A DNA stretch of 64,000 bases from CAG-217 sp963638105 (GTDB lineage Bacteria; Bacillota; Clostridia; Oscillospirales; Acutalibacteraceae). Numbering within the stretch: position 1 is the stretch's first letter; every line of letters starts with the position of its first letter. Location: NCBI GenBank assembly GCA_963638105.1, contig CAVHPP010000002.1, positions 1-64,000 of the forward strand, in the 5' to 3' direction. Positions 24,184 to 33,035 of this stretch are shown in pieces. The notes beneath the pieces are model-generated. The model made no database searches and was not told the DNA's origin. It saw only the letters and a program-made list of their open reading frames with translations. The position numbers were made by a program, and so were the translations under genes.

Positions 24184-24537
24184 ATGGCTAGAATTAAAGG
24201 CGCTATGGCGACCCGCAAGAGAAGAAAGAAAGTATTAAAGGCTGCGAAGGGTTATTACGGCGGCAAGCACCGTCTGTTTAAGACTGCTAAGCAGGCTGTG
24301 ATGAAGAGCGGCCAGTACGCTTACATCGGCCGTAAGCAGAAGAAGAGAGATTTCCGCAGAATGTGGATCACCCGTATCTCTGCTGCCTGCAAGGCAAACG
24401 GTATGAACTACTCCACCTTTATGAACGGTCTGAAGAAGGCCGGCGTGGACCTGAACAGAAAAATGCTGTCTGAGATCGCTATTGCCGATCCGGCGGGCTT
24501 CACTGCTCTGACCGAGACCGCTAAGGCTGCTCTGTAA
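24184..24537 (+). CDS. rplT: 50S ribosomal protein L20
   Basis: A 117-residue basic protein starting ARIKGAMATRKRRKKVLK with the YYGGKHRLFKTAKQAVMKSG stretch of L20. L20 is needed for early 50S assembly and in Firmicutes represses its own operon through the leader. It is preceded by GGAGGTAAG and followed by a strong terminator. Confidence 0.98.
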   Translation: MARIKGAMATRKRRKKVLKAAKGYYGGKHRLFKTAKQAVMKSGQYAYIGRKQKKRDFRRMWITRISAACKANGMNYSTFMNGLKKAGVDLNRKMLSEIAIADPAGFTALTETAKAAL

Positions 24538-24549
24538 GATTTGCCAATG

Positions 24550-24589
24550 ACGGACTGTACCCTTTTGGGTGCGGTCCGTTTTGTTTTTT
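24550..24589 (+). terminator. intrinsic terminator of infC-rpmI-rplT
   Basis: A 13-bp stem (24550-24562 with 24567-24579, two G-U pairs), a TTTT loop and a long T tract. Confidence 0.88.
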
Positions 24590-24596
24590 AGCTTGC

Positions 24597-24618
24597 GGAT
24601 CGATGTGGACATCGATCC
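24597..24618. repeat. perfect palindromic element
   Basis: GGATCGATGT and ACATCGATCC are exact reverse complements with a 2-base centre. The flanks TTGC and TTACAA resemble short palindromic repeats scattered in clostridial genomes. It is the first of three repeat elements in the gap between rplT and the TrmH gene. Confidence 0.55.
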
Positions 24619-24661
24619 TTACAATCGTTTTTCAATTTGTTTCTCGCTGTTTTGTAAGTCC

Positions 24662-24687
24662 GGTAGGGGCGGATACCATCCGCCCGC
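24662..24687 (+). repeat. dispersed repeat, third copy of the 9397-9472 family
   Basis: The 26 bases share about 22 positions with the reverse complement of 9397-9422 (core GCGGATACCATCCGCCCGC). It is a single arm here, itself containing the inner palindrome GCGGAT/ATCCGC. Confidence 0.65.
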
Positions 24688-24700
24688 TCATTATTTTATC

Positions 24701-24753
24701 CCCGCAGTCACTTCGTGACAGCTCCCCTTAACAAAATAAGGGGAGCCGAATTG
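24701..24753. repeat. double-hairpin dispersed repeat
   Basis: GTCAC/GTGAC around TTC (24707-24719) is followed by GCTCCCCTTA (24721-24730) and TAAGGGGAGC (24737-24746), both perfect. Then comes the tail ending GGCAGAGGC. I recognise this layout as a repeat type common in intergenic regions of gut Clostridia. No coding capacity. The rest of the gap up to 24822 shows nothing further. Confidence 0.6.
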
Positions 24754-24822
24754 GCAGAGGCAAAAGAATGGCGGATCTTATCAACGACTATGATTTTTGA
24801 AAAAAGGCAAAATTTTTTGTCT

Positions 24823-24858
24823 TTGGGTGTTGCACTTTTTTGCGATATAATGTAATAT
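24823..24858 (+). promoter_or_regulatory. promoter region of TrmH-type methyltransferase operon
   Basis: Two overlapping candidates: TTGGGT (24823) with TATAAT (24846-24851), and TTGCAC (24830) with TAATAT (24853-24858), both with 17-base spacers. Either gives a leader of about 95 bases before 24956. Confidence 0.6.
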
Positions 24859-24955
24859 AAGACTTAATTTAATAAATAAAGCCAGTGGTTTGGTTAAACA
24901 GATAGGGGTCGGCCCGGTGCCGACTGCATAGTAGCACGCCAAAACGGAGATGTGT

Positions 24956-25729
24956 ATGGATAAAATCACGGGAAAACAGAATCAACTGATCAAGGACACC
25001 AAAAAATTGTTGGTCTCCGCCAAGGCACGCCGGGACGCTCGCTCCTTTGTGCTGGAGGGGGCGCGGCTTTGTTTTGATGTCCTTCATTCGTTTTACACCG
25101 TTACGCTGGTGTTGGTTACCGCCGACTGTATGGCGCGCTACCCGGCGGAATGCGCCCGGTTGTGTGATCGGGCCGGTCGGGCGGTGGAAATCAGCAGCCA
25201 GGTGGCGGACAAACTGGCGGAGACGGAGCACACCCAAGGCATCTTCTGTGTGTGCAAAATGCCGGAGGAGAACCCTACCATTGAGACCGGGCGCTTTATC
25301 GCTTTGGACGGGGTGCAGGATCCCAGCAATCTGGGCGCCATCGCCCGCAGCGCAGAGGCGTTGGGCATAGCCGGTTTGCTGGCGTATAACTGCTGCGATG
25401 TGTACAATCCCAAGGCGCTGCGCGCCTCTATGGGCAGCCTGCTGCGGCTGCCGGTGACCGTCAGTCACGATTTGCGGGAGGATCTGCTGCTGTATAAGGC
25501 AGAGGGGTTCCAGGTGCTGGGCACCGTGCCGGTGGATACGGCGGCCAAGATCACGGAGACCCACTTTACCAAGTCCTCCATCTGTGTGATCGGTAATGAG
25601 GGCAATGGGATCAGCCAAGGGGTCAAGCAGGTGTGCGACGATCTGGTGACCATTCCCATGAAAGGGCGGGCCGAGAGCCTGAATGCCTCCGTTGCGGCAG
25701 CCATTACCATGTGGGAGATGATGCGATGA
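24956..25729 (+). CDS. TrmH/SpoU-family RNA 2'-O-ribose methyltransferase
   Basis: Predicted SAM-dependent methyltransferase of the SPOUT class acting on rRNA or tRNA, 257 residues. The N-terminal substrate-binding domain (KITGKQNQLIKDTKKLL) resembles the L30e-like domain of 23S rRNA methyltransferases. The SPOUT motifs are LDGVQDPSNLGAIARSAEAL, CVIGNEGNGIS and IPMKGRAESLNASVAAAI. Start at 24956 is preferred because CGGAG lies six bases upstream; an ATG at 24950 touches that signal. It overlaps dprA by four bases. Confidence 0.9.
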   Translation: MDKITGKQNQLIKDTKKLLVSAKARRDARSFVLEGARLCFDVLHSFYTVTLVLVTADCMARYPAECARLCDRAGRAVEISSQVADKLAETEHTQGIFCVCKMPEENPTIETGRFIALDGVQDPSNLGAIARSAEALGIAGLLAYNCCDVYNPKALRASMGSLLRLPVTVSHDLREDLLLYKAEGFQVLGTVPVDTAAKITETHFTKSSICVIGNEGNGISQGVKQVCDDLVTIPMKGRAESLNASVAAAITMWEMMR

Positions 25730-26925
25730 GCGAGACGGCCTACTGGGTATGGCTCCAATGTGCCCTGGGAGAGGGCGCGGCGGTACAGCCTTTGTTAGAA
25801 GAATTCGGCAGCGCCAAAGCGGTGTACGACGCCAACATTATGGAGTGGCGTATGACCCCGGCGCTGACAAAATATCAGGTGCAGCACTTGGAGAGCACGC
25901 CCCTGTCCGCTGCGGACAAAGTGCTTTCCACCTGCAAGCAGCAGGGCTGGCAGGTGCTCCCCTATGACCACCCGGATTATCCCCGCCTGCTGCGGGATCT
26001 GCCGGACCCGCCGCTGGTGCTGTATGCGGACGGCACCGTGCCGGACTGGAACCGGCAGTTGACCCTGGGCATTGTGGGCACCCGCCAGGCGTCCGCTTAT
26101 GCGGTGCAGGTGTGCGACATTATGGCTAAGGGTGTGGCAGGTGCCGGAGCCCTTGTAGTCAGCGGCGGCGCGCTGGGAATCGACAGTACCGCCCATAAGG
26201 GCGCGATGTTGGCCGGCGGCACCACCGTTGCGGTGCTGGGCTGCGGTTTGGGCACCCGGTATTTGATGCAAAATGAGCCCCTGCGGGCAGAAATTCGCAG
26301 CCACGGTGCGCTGGTAACGGAATTTCGACCCTTTACCCCGGCAGGGAAGCACACCTTCCCTTTGCGTAACCGCTTGATCAGCGGTATGAGCGAGGGCTTG
26401 CTGGTGGTAGAAGCCGGCAGCCACAGCGGCTCTTTGATCACCGCCCGTTGCGCGCTGGAACAGGGGCGCGATGTGTACGCGGTGCCCGGCTCCGTACTGT
26501 CTACGGACTTTGCCGGCACAAATGATCTAATCAACGACGGCGCGTATGTGGTGACCCAGCCGGTTCAGTTGCTCTCCGGTTACGCGGAGCGTTACCACCT
26601 GGATCTGGACCGGGTGCCCAGCGTGCAGCAGCTGCTGGCGGCGGAGCAGGACCCGGGCGCCAACTTGCCCCAAACCTCTAAGGAGTACGATTTTGAACGG
26701 CTGGAGGAGGGGCGACAGCGGCTGAAAAAGCGACGAGAAAATCAGGCGCTGCTTACAGCAGCGGAAAGTGCGGTGCTTGCTGCACTGCCGGAGGTATTCA
26801 CCCCGGTAGATCAGGTGGCAGCCACGGCAGCTATGCCCCAGGGGCAGCTGCTGGCGGCACTGACCAAGCTGGAACTGCTGGATCTGGCGGAGAGCGCCCC
26901 CGGCAGCCGCTTTCGGAAGAAATAA
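25726..26925 (+). CDS. dprA: DNA-processing protein DprA
   Basis: Loads RecA on incoming single-stranded DNA during transformation. The 399-residue protein has an N-terminal helical part, the Rossmann-like core (LGIVGTRQASAYAV, VVSGGALGIDSTAHKGAM, VLGCGLGTRY, VEAGSHSGSLITA) and a C-terminal winged-helix-like tail. Start at 25726 overlaps the methyltransferase stop as ATGA. dprA next to topA is the usual firmicute order. No other competence genes are in the window, so natural transformation cannot be judged. Confidence 0.95.
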   Translation: MSETAYWVWLQCALGEGAAVQPLLEEFGSAKAVYDANIMEWRMTPALTKYQVQHLESTPLSAADKVLSTCKQQGWQVLPYDHPDYPRLLRDLPDPPLVLYADGTVPDWNRQLTLGIVGTRQASAYAVQVCDIMAKGVAGAGALVVSGGALGIDSTAHKGAMLAGGTTVAVLGCGLGTRYLMQNEPLRAEIRSHGALVTEFRPFTPAGKHTFPLRNRLISGMSEGLLVVEAGSHSGSLITARCALEQGRDVYAVPGSVLSTDFAGTNDLINDGAYVVTQPVQLLSGYAERYHLDLDRVPSVQQLLAAEQDPGANLPQTSKEYDFERLEEGRQRLKKRRENQALLTAAESAVLAALPEVFTPVDQVAATAAMPQGQLLAALTKLELLDLAESAPGSRFRKK

Positions 26926-26954
26926 CATCTCGATAGAGAAAGGATATAGAACAA

Positions 26955-29063
26955 ATGTCAAAACTGGTTATTGTGGAGTCGCCTGCCAAGGCGAAGAATA
27001 TTAAGGGCTATTTGGGCAAGGGGTACGATGTGGTGGCCTCTATGGGCCATGTGCGGGATCTGCCTGCCGCCCGCCTGTCTGTGGACATTGCCCATGACTT
27101 TGCCCCTAAGTATGCGGTAATCGCCGGCAAGGAGAACTTTGTCAAGGACCTGAAGAAAAAAGCCCAGGCCGCCGATTATGTGTACCTGGCAACGGACCCT
27201 GATCGGGAGGGCGAGGCCATCAGCTGGCACCTGGCCACGCTGCTGGGGCTGGATATGAAAGAGAAAAACCGGGTCACCTTTAACGAGATCACCAAGCACG
27301 GCGTGCTTACCGGTATGGAGCACCCCCGTGCCATTGATATTGACTTTGTAAATGCCCAGCAGGCTCGGCGCATTTTGGACCGGCTCATCGGCTACAAGTT
27401 GTCGCCCTTTATCAGCCAAAAAATCCGACGGGGACTGTCTGCCGGTCGTGTGCAGTCCGTGGCTCTGCGGCTGGTGGTGGATCGGGAAGAAGAGATCCGC
27501 GCTTTTAAGCCGGAGGAATACTGGTCCATTGACGCCAAGTTTACCAACCCGCCGGAGCGCAAGAGCTTTGCCGCCGCCCTGGCCGGTAAGGTGGACGATA
27601 AGACCAAGATCAAGATCACTTCCAAGGAGGAGAGTGACAAGATCCTCTCCGATCTGGAGGGCGCCGAGTACATTGTGCAGTCGGTGAAGAAGGGCACCCG
27701 TAAGAAGAGCCCCACCCCGCCGTTTATCACCTCCACCTTACAGCAGGAGGCTTCCCGCCGCCTGTCCTTCCAGGCCAAGCGGACCATGAAAGCCGCTCAG
27801 GAGCTGTACGAGGGCGTGGAGGTAGCCGGTCACGGCACCCTGGGTCTGATCACCTATATGCGTACGGACTCCCTGCGTATCTCCGAGGAGGCACGGGCTG
27901 CCGGCAACGCCTTTATTACAGAGACTTACGGCGAGAAGTACCTGCCCAAGAAGCCCCGGTATTTTAAGTCCAAGAGCAATATTCAGGACGGCCACGAGGC
28001 CATTCGTCCCACCACCCCCTCCATTACCCCGGAGATGGTGAAAGGCAGCGTCACCACCGACCAGTACAAGATCTACAAGCTGGTGTGGGAGCGGTTTATT
28101 GCCTCCCTGATGGAAAACTGCCTGCAGGAGACCATGAAAATTGAGATCGTTGCCAACGGCTATGTGTTCAACGCCACCGGCTACACGGTGAAGTTTGACG
28201 GCTTTACCGTGCTGTATGAGGAGAAAGGCGACGACGGCAAAACCGAGGGCGCAGCGCCCCTGCCGCCGGTAAAGGCCGGTGACAAGCTGCGGCTCAAGAG
28301 CATTCTCGGCAATCAGCACTTTACCCAGCCCCCCGCCCGGTACACGGAGGCGTCCCTGACCAAGGCGCTGGAGGAGAACGGCGTGGGCCGCCCCTCCACC
28401 TATGTGACCATTACCTCCACCATTGTGGGTCGGGAGTATGTGAAGCGCGAGGGCAAGCAGTTCGTACCCACGGAGCTGGGCGAGGCAGTGACTAAGCTGC
28501 TGGAGGAGCGTATGCCCAACATTGTGGATGTAAAGTATACCTCCAAGATGGAGGCGGATCTGGATAAGATCGACTCCGGCGATCGGGATTATATTGATAT
28601 GATCCGCCACTATTATGACGACTTTGAGGCCCCGCTGGAAAAGGCAAAGAAAGAAATGCAGGGCGTGAAGATTAAACTGAAAGAGGAAGAGACGGATGTG
28701 GTCTGCGAAAAGTGCGGGCGCAACATGGTCATCAAAGTGGGTCGCTACGGCAAGTTCCTGGCCTGCCCCGGCTACCCGGAGTGCAAGAATACCAAGCCCC
28801 TGGTGTTTAAAACCAAGGCCAAGTGCCCGGTGTGCGGTGCCGATGTGATCGAGAAAAAGACCCGCCGGGGCACTTCCTTCTACGGCTGCTCCGCCTATCC
28901 CAACTGCAACTTTATGACCTGGGACGTGCCCACCGACGAGGTGTGCCCCCAGTGCGGCAAGTCCCTGTTTAAGAAGCGGGGCAATGTGCTGGTGTGCCTG
29001 GACGAGAAGTGCGGCTTTAGCAAACCGGCACCTAAGAAGAAAAAAGAACAGGCAGAGGAATAA
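26955..29063 (+). CDS. topA: DNA topoisomerase I
   Basis: Type IA topoisomerase that relaxes negative supercoils. The 702-residue protein starts with the Toprim domain (KLVIVESPAKAKNIKGYLGK, with the acidic DPDREGEAI). Catalytic Tyr301 lies in LITYMRTDSLRIS. The C-terminus has three four-cysteine zinc ribbons, starting with CEKCGRNM, CPVCGADV and CPQCGKSL. Full length for Clostridia. It has an AAAGGAT-type ribosome site and runs directly into trmFO with no gap. Confidence 0.97.
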   Translation: MSKLVIVESPAKAKNIKGYLGKGYDVVASMGHVRDLPAARLSVDIAHDFAPKYAVIAGKENFVKDLKKKAQAADYVYLATDPDREGEAISWHLATLLGLDMKEKNRVTFNEITKHGVLTGMEHPRAIDIDFVNAQQARRILDRLIGYKLSPFISQKIRRGLSAGRVQSVALRLVVDREEEIRAFKPEEYWSIDAKFTNPPERKSFAAALAGKVDDKTKIKITSKEESDKILSDLEGAEYIVQSVKKGTRKKSPTPPFITSTLQQEASRRLSFQAKRTMKAAQELYEGVEVAGHGTLGLITYMRTDSLRISEEARAAGNAFITETYGEKYLPKKPRYFKSKSNIQDGHEAIRPTTPSITPEMVKGSVTTDQYKIYKLVWERFIASLMENCLQETMKIEIVANGYVFNATGYTVKFDGFTVLYEEKGDDGKTEGAAPLPPVKAGDKLRLKSILGNQHFTQPPARYTEASLTKALEENGVGRPSTYVTITSTIVGREYVKREGKQFVPTELGEAVTKLLEERMPNIVDVKYTSKMEADLDKIDSGDRDYIDMIRHYYDDFEAPLEKAKKEMQGVKIKLKEEETDVVCEKCGRNMVIKVGRYGKFLACPGYPECKNTKPLVFKTKAKCPVCGADVIEKKTRRGTSFYGCSAYPNCNFMTWDVPTDEVCPQCGKSLFKKRGNVLVCLDEKCGFSKPAPKKKKEQAEE

Positions 29064-30359
29064 ATGAGATTTACAGTAATCGGTGCAGGCTTGGCCGGAA
29101 CGGAAGCGGCGTGGCAGATCGCCAATGCGGGCCACCCGGTCACCCTGCTGGAGATGAAGCCGGTGCAGTATTCACCGGCCCATACATCGCCATTGTTTGC
29201 AGAGCTGGTGTGCTCCAACTCCTTAAAGGCCGCCCGGCTGGAAAGTGCGGCGGGGCTGCTTAAGGAGGAGATGGCGCGGCTGGGTTCCTTAACAGTACCA
29301 ATTGCTCGGCAGTGCGCCGTGCCTGCCGGCGGTGCCCTGGCCGTGGATCGGGAGCAGTTCGCCTCCCGTGTGACGGCGGCGGTGGAGAGCCACCCCAATA
29401 TCACCGTAGAGCACCGGGTAGTGACGGAAGTGCCCCGCGGGGCAGATCAGATTACCGTGGTGGCCAGCGGCCCGCTGACGGCGGACGACCTGGCGGCGGA
29501 TATTGAGCGGCTTTGCCCCGGGCGGCTGTTCTTTTATGACGCGGCGGCGCCCATTATCACGGCGGAGAGTGTGGACTATACCAAGGTGTTTGGTGCCTCC
29601 CGTTATGACCGTGGCGGCGACAGCGACTATTTGAACTGTCCCTTTAATCGGGCGGAATATGAGGCGTTTATTGACGCGCTGGTGCACGCCGAGGGTGCGG
29701 TGACCCACGATTTTGATGTGTATGAGGGCTGTATGCCCATCGAAAAGTTGGCAAAGCGCGGTGCGGACGCACCCCGGTTCGGTCCCATGAAGCCGGTGGG
29801 GCTCATCGACCCGGCTACCGGGCACCGCCCTTGGGCCTGTGTGCAGCTGCGGCGGGAGAATGCCGGCGGTACGCTGTTTAACCTGGTAGGCTTCCAGACC
29901 AACTTAAAGTTCCCGGAGCAGCGGCGGGTGTTCCGTATGATCCCCGGGCTGGAGCAGGCGGAGATTGTGCGCTACGGCGTGATGCACCGCAACTCCTTTA
30001 TTGACTCTCCCCGGCTGCTGGGTGCGGATTACGCTTTGCGCAGCCACCCCAACATTTTCTTTGCCGGTCAGATCACCGGCGTGGAGGGGTATATGGAGTC
30101 TGCCATGAGCGGCATTTTGGCCGGGCGCAATGCAGTGCGCCGGGCAGAGGGCAAGCCCACCGGCTGCCCGAACGGCGAGACGATGAGCGGTGCTTTGACT
30201 CGCTATATCAGCGACGAGAGTGTGAAGCACTTTCAGCCCATGGGCGCCAATTTTGGCATTTTGCCCCCCATGGAGCCGAAAATTCGAGATAAAAAAGAGC
30301 GCTATGCGGCTTTGTCTAACCGGGCGCTGGCGGCACTGGACCGCTTTTTGGAGAAATGA
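29064..30359 (+). CDS. trmFO: folate-dependent tRNA (uracil-54-C5)-methyltransferase
   Basis: Makes ribothymidine 54 in the tRNA T-loop using methylenetetrahydrofolate and FAD. The 431 residues begin with the FAD-binding FTVIGAGLAGTEAAWQIANA. They continue with LLEMKPVQYSPAHTSP and ELVCSNSLKA, and the C-terminal FAQITGVEGYMES-like stretch reads FAGQITGVEGYMESAMSG. Start codon follows the topA stop immediately, so translation is coupled. topA-trmFO adjacency is classic in Firmicutes. Confidence 0.96.
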   Translation: MRFTVIGAGLAGTEAAWQIANAGHPVTLLEMKPVQYSPAHTSPLFAELVCSNSLKAARLESAAGLLKEEMARLGSLTVPIARQCAVPAGGALAVDREQFASRVTAAVESHPNITVEHRVVTEVPRGADQITVVASGPLTADDLAADIERLCPGRLFFYDAAAPIITAESVDYTKVFGASRYDRGGDSDYLNCPFNRAEYEAFIDALVHAEGAVTHDFDVYEGCMPIEKLAKRGADAPRFGPMKPVGLIDPATGHRPWACVQLRRENAGGTLFNLVGFQTNLKFPEQRRVFRMIPGLEQAEIVRYGVMHRNSFIDSPRLLGADYALRSHPNIFFAGQITGVEGYMESAMSGILAGRNAVRRAEGKPTGCPNGETMSGALTRYISDESVKHFQPMGANFGILPPMEPKIRDKKERYAALSNRALAALDRFLEK

Positions 30360-30361
30360 GC

Positions 30362-31366
30362 ATGAAGATCATTGTAGACGCATTCGGCGGCGACCACGCA
30401 CCCTTGGAGATCATTAAGGGCGCCATGCAGGCGGTGGACGCCTATGATGTGGACATTATCCTTACCGGCAAAGAGGCGGAAATTCGCCGCTGTGCAGAGG
30501 AGAACCGCTTGCAGCTGCGACGCACCCGCATTGTGGATGCTCCCCAGGTGATCACCATGGAGGACGACGCCAAGAGCGTGTTGCGCAGCAAGAAAGACTC
30601 GTCCCTGGGCGTGGCGTTTCAGCTGCTGAAAGCCGGGGAAGGGGACGCGCTGGTCAGCGCCGGAAATACCGGTGCCGTGACCGTAGGCGCTACGCTGATC
30701 ACCGGGCGGATTAAAGGGGTTAAGCGACCGGCGATTGCCTCGGTTATGCCCTCTGCAAACAAGCCCTTTTTGATGATGGACTGCGGCGCCAATGCGGAGT
30801 GCAAGCCGGAGTTCCTGTGCCAATTTGGGCTGCTTGGCTCCCTGTATATGCAGTATGTGCTCCATGTGAAGAACCCGCGGGTGGCTTTGGCCAATAACGG
30901 CACGGAGTCCACCAAAGGCACCCCCACCGTGCGAGAGGCCTATGACCTGATGACTGCCGCACCGTACAATTTTGTGGGCAATATCGAGGGTCGCCAAATT
31001 CCCTTTGGGGACGCGGATGTGGTGGTGGCCGACGGCTTTACCGGCAACTTGATCTTAAAAACCTACGAGGGCGTGGCCAAGGTGCTGATGAACGAGATGA
31101 AAGGCCTGTTCAAGAAGAACGCCTTTACGTTGCTGTCTGCCCTGGGTGTGTCCGGCGGGCTGAAGAATATGAAGACCAAGTTCGACTATAAAGAATACGG
31201 CGGCGCCGTAATGCTGGGGGTGCAAAAGCCGGTGGTGAAGGCCCACGGCTCCGCAGACGCCCGCACCTTTAAGAATGCTATCAAACAGGCGGTCTGGTTT
31301 TTGCAAAACGACCTGATCGGCCATATAGAAACCGCCCTGGCAGCTCCTGCTGTCTCGGCAGAATAA
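30362..31366 (+). CDS. plsX: phosphate acyltransferase PlsX
   Basis: Makes acyl-phosphate from acyl-ACP for phosphatidic acid synthesis at the membrane. The 334 residues open MKIIVDAFGGDHAP, with ALVSAGNTGAVTVGATL and NNGTESTKGTPTVREAYDLM, all PlsX hallmarks. Start at 30362 has GGAG eight bases upstream; an ATG six bases earlier is too close to it. Unlike many Firmicutes there is no fabD, fabG or acpP between plsX and rnc. Confidence 0.95.
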   Translation: MKIIVDAFGGDHAPLEIIKGAMQAVDAYDVDIILTGKEAEIRRCAEENRLQLRRTRIVDAPQVITMEDDAKSVLRSKKDSSLGVAFQLLKAGEGDALVSAGNTGAVTVGATLITGRIKGVKRPAIASVMPSANKPFLMMDCGANAECKPEFLCQFGLLGSLYMQYVLHVKNPRVALANNGTESTKGTPTVREAYDLMTAAPYNFVGNIEGRQIPFGDADVVVADGFTGNLILKTYEGVAKVLMNEMKGLFKKNAFTLLSALGVSGGLKNMKTKFDYKEYGGAVMLGVQKPVVKAHGSADARTFKNAIKQAVWFLQNDLIGHIETALAAPAVSAE

Positions 31367-31380
31367 AAGGAAGTTCGGTT

Positions 31381-32052
31381 ATGGAATCTTTGGAACATAA
31401 GATTGGATATACCTTTCAGGATCGCAGCCTGTTGCAGGAGGCGCTGACCCATTCCAGCTACGCCAACGAGCGCCACGGCCGCGTGCGCTGCAACGAGCGT
31501 ATGGAGTTTCTGGGGGACGCGGTGCTGTCCATTGTGTCCGCAGAGCTGCTGTACACCCGGTTCCCGGATATGCCGGAGGGTCAGCTGTCTAAGCTGCGCT
31601 CGGCGCTGGTGTGTACCCAAAGCTTGGCCGGGTTTGCCGCCCAAATCGACCTGGGCAGCTACCTGCGTATGGGCAAGGGTGAGATCCACACCAAGGGCTG
31701 GGAGCGCCCCTCCACGCTGGAGAATACCTTTGAGGCGCTGATCGCCGCCATTTATTTGGACGGCGGTATGGAACCGGCCAAGCGACACATTCTCCGCTTT
31801 TTAGTCCCGGCGTTGGAGAATCACACCACCGCCTTTAAGGACTACAAGACCACCCTGCAAGAGGTGGTGCAGCAGAATCCGGGGGAGAATGTGACCTATG
31901 TGCTGGTGGGAGAGAGCGGCCCGGACCACGACAAGCGCTTTCAGGTACAGGTGCGGCTCAATTCCAATGTGATCGGCTCCGGCGTGGGCCGCAGCAAAAA
32001 GGAAGCGGAGCAGGAGGCAGCCAAAGAGGCGCTGCACCTGATGGGCCTATGA
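31381..32052 (+). CDS. rnc: ribonuclease III
   Basis: Double-strand-specific endoribonuclease for rRNA processing and mRNA turnover. The 223-residue protein has the signature ERMEFLGDAVLSIV (about residues 40-53), then the second acidic site in TFEALIAAIYLDGG. The C-terminal double-stranded RNA-binding domain ends SKKEAEQEAAKEALHL. AAAGGAAG precedes the start. It overlaps the radical SAM gene by four bases, and order rnc-radical SAM-smc-ftsY is conserved in Clostridia. Confidence 0.97.
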   Translation: MESLEHKIGYTFQDRSLLQEALTHSSYANERHGRVRCNERMEFLGDAVLSIVSAELLYTRFPDMPEGQLSKLRSALVCTQSLAGFAAQIDLGSYLRMGKGEIHTKGWERPSTLENTFEALIAAIYLDGGMEPAKRHILRFLVPALENHTTAFKDYKTTLQEVVQQNPGENVTYVLVGESGPDHDKRFQVQVRLNSNVIGSGVGRSKKEAEQEAAKEALHLMGL

Positions 32053-33035
32053 GAAAGGGCAACATCAGCATTTTTGTGCCCCATATCGGCTGCCCGTGCC
32101 GATGCACTTTTTGCGATCAGCGCACCATTAGCGGCCAAACGGCGCCGCCTACGCCGGCAGATGTGCGCGCCGCTTGTGAGAAAGCCTTTGAAAAAGACGG
32201 TTTCAGCTATGAAATTGCGTTTTTTGGAGGCTCCTTTACCGCCATTGAACCGGCGTATATGCAGTCCCTGCTGGCTGCCGCCGCACCGTATGTGCAGGCC
32301 GGCAAGGCCACAGGCATTCGGGTGTCTACCCGGCCGGACTGTGTAGACGACGCGGTGCTGGCACTGCTAAAGTCCTACGGCGTGACTGCTGTGGAACTGG
32401 GGTGCCAAAGTATGGATGACCGGGTGCTGACCCGGTGCCGCCGGGGCCACACGGCAGCGGACAGTGTTGCCGCCGCCCAGTGCGTGCACCGAGCGGGGCT
32501 GGAACTGGGCGTGCAGATGATGACCGGACTGCCCGGCGATACGGAAGATACCGCCCTGGAAACGGCTGGGCAGCTGATCGCCTTGCGCCCGGCCACTGTG
32601 CGGATTTACCCAACGGTGGTGCTGGCGGGTACGGAGTTGGAACGCCAATACCGCAGCGGGGACTATGTGCCCCAAACGGTGGAGCAGGCGGTGGACCTGT
32701 GCAGTCGGCTGGTGCCTCTTTTTGAGCAGGCAGGGGTGCGGATCATTCGCCTGGGACTGCACAGCAGCCCGGAGGTGAAAGCCCGGCAGGTGGCCGGTGC
32801 CTTTCACGACAGCTTTGGCGAGCTGGTGTATTCCCGTATGCTGCTGCGCCGGGTGTTGGCGCACCCGCCGGGAGCGTACACCGTGACGGTGCACCCTCGG
32901 TGCTACTCCCGCTTTGTGGGAAATAAAAAGCAAAATCTGGCTGAACTGGCCGCAAGGCAGTATCAGATCCGGTTACAAACAGATACCGCCCTGGCGGGCG
33001 AAATGAGGATCGAATATGGTATTAAGAACACTTGA
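32049..33035 (+). CDS. radical SAM protein (Elp3-like family)
   Basis: A 328-residue protein with a radical SAM cluster CxxxCxxC in IGCPCRCTFCDQ near residue 14 and the GGE-like element FFGGSFTAIE. The later segments STRPDCVDDAV, VELGCQSMDD and MMTGLPGDTEDTALE follow the Elp3/HemN-type pattern. The acetyltransferase half of true Elp3 is absent. It lies between rnc and smc and overlaps smc by 20 bases, a conserved clostridial position, but no reaction is established. A tRNA or protein modification role is possible. Confidence 0.85.
   Translation: MRKGNISIFVPHIGCPCRCTFCDQRTISGQTAPPTPADVRAACEKAFEKDGFSYEIAFFGGSFTAIEPAYMQSLLAAAAPYVQAGKATGIRVSTRPDCVDDAVLALLKSYGVTAVELGCQSMDDRVLTRCRRGHTAADSVAAAQCVHRAGLELGVQMMTGLPGDTEDTALETAGQLIALRPATVRIYPTVVLAGTELERQYRSGDYVPQTVEQAVDLCSRLVPLFEQAGVRIIRLGLHSSPEVKARQVAGAFHDSFGELVYSRMLLRRVLAHPPGAYTVTVHPRCYSRFVGNKKQNLAELAARQYQIRLQTDTALAGEMRIEYGIKNT

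Noticed and set aside
24590..24760. CRISPR array
   Set aside because: The repeats are of three different kinds and not regularly spaced; there are no spacers or cas genes.
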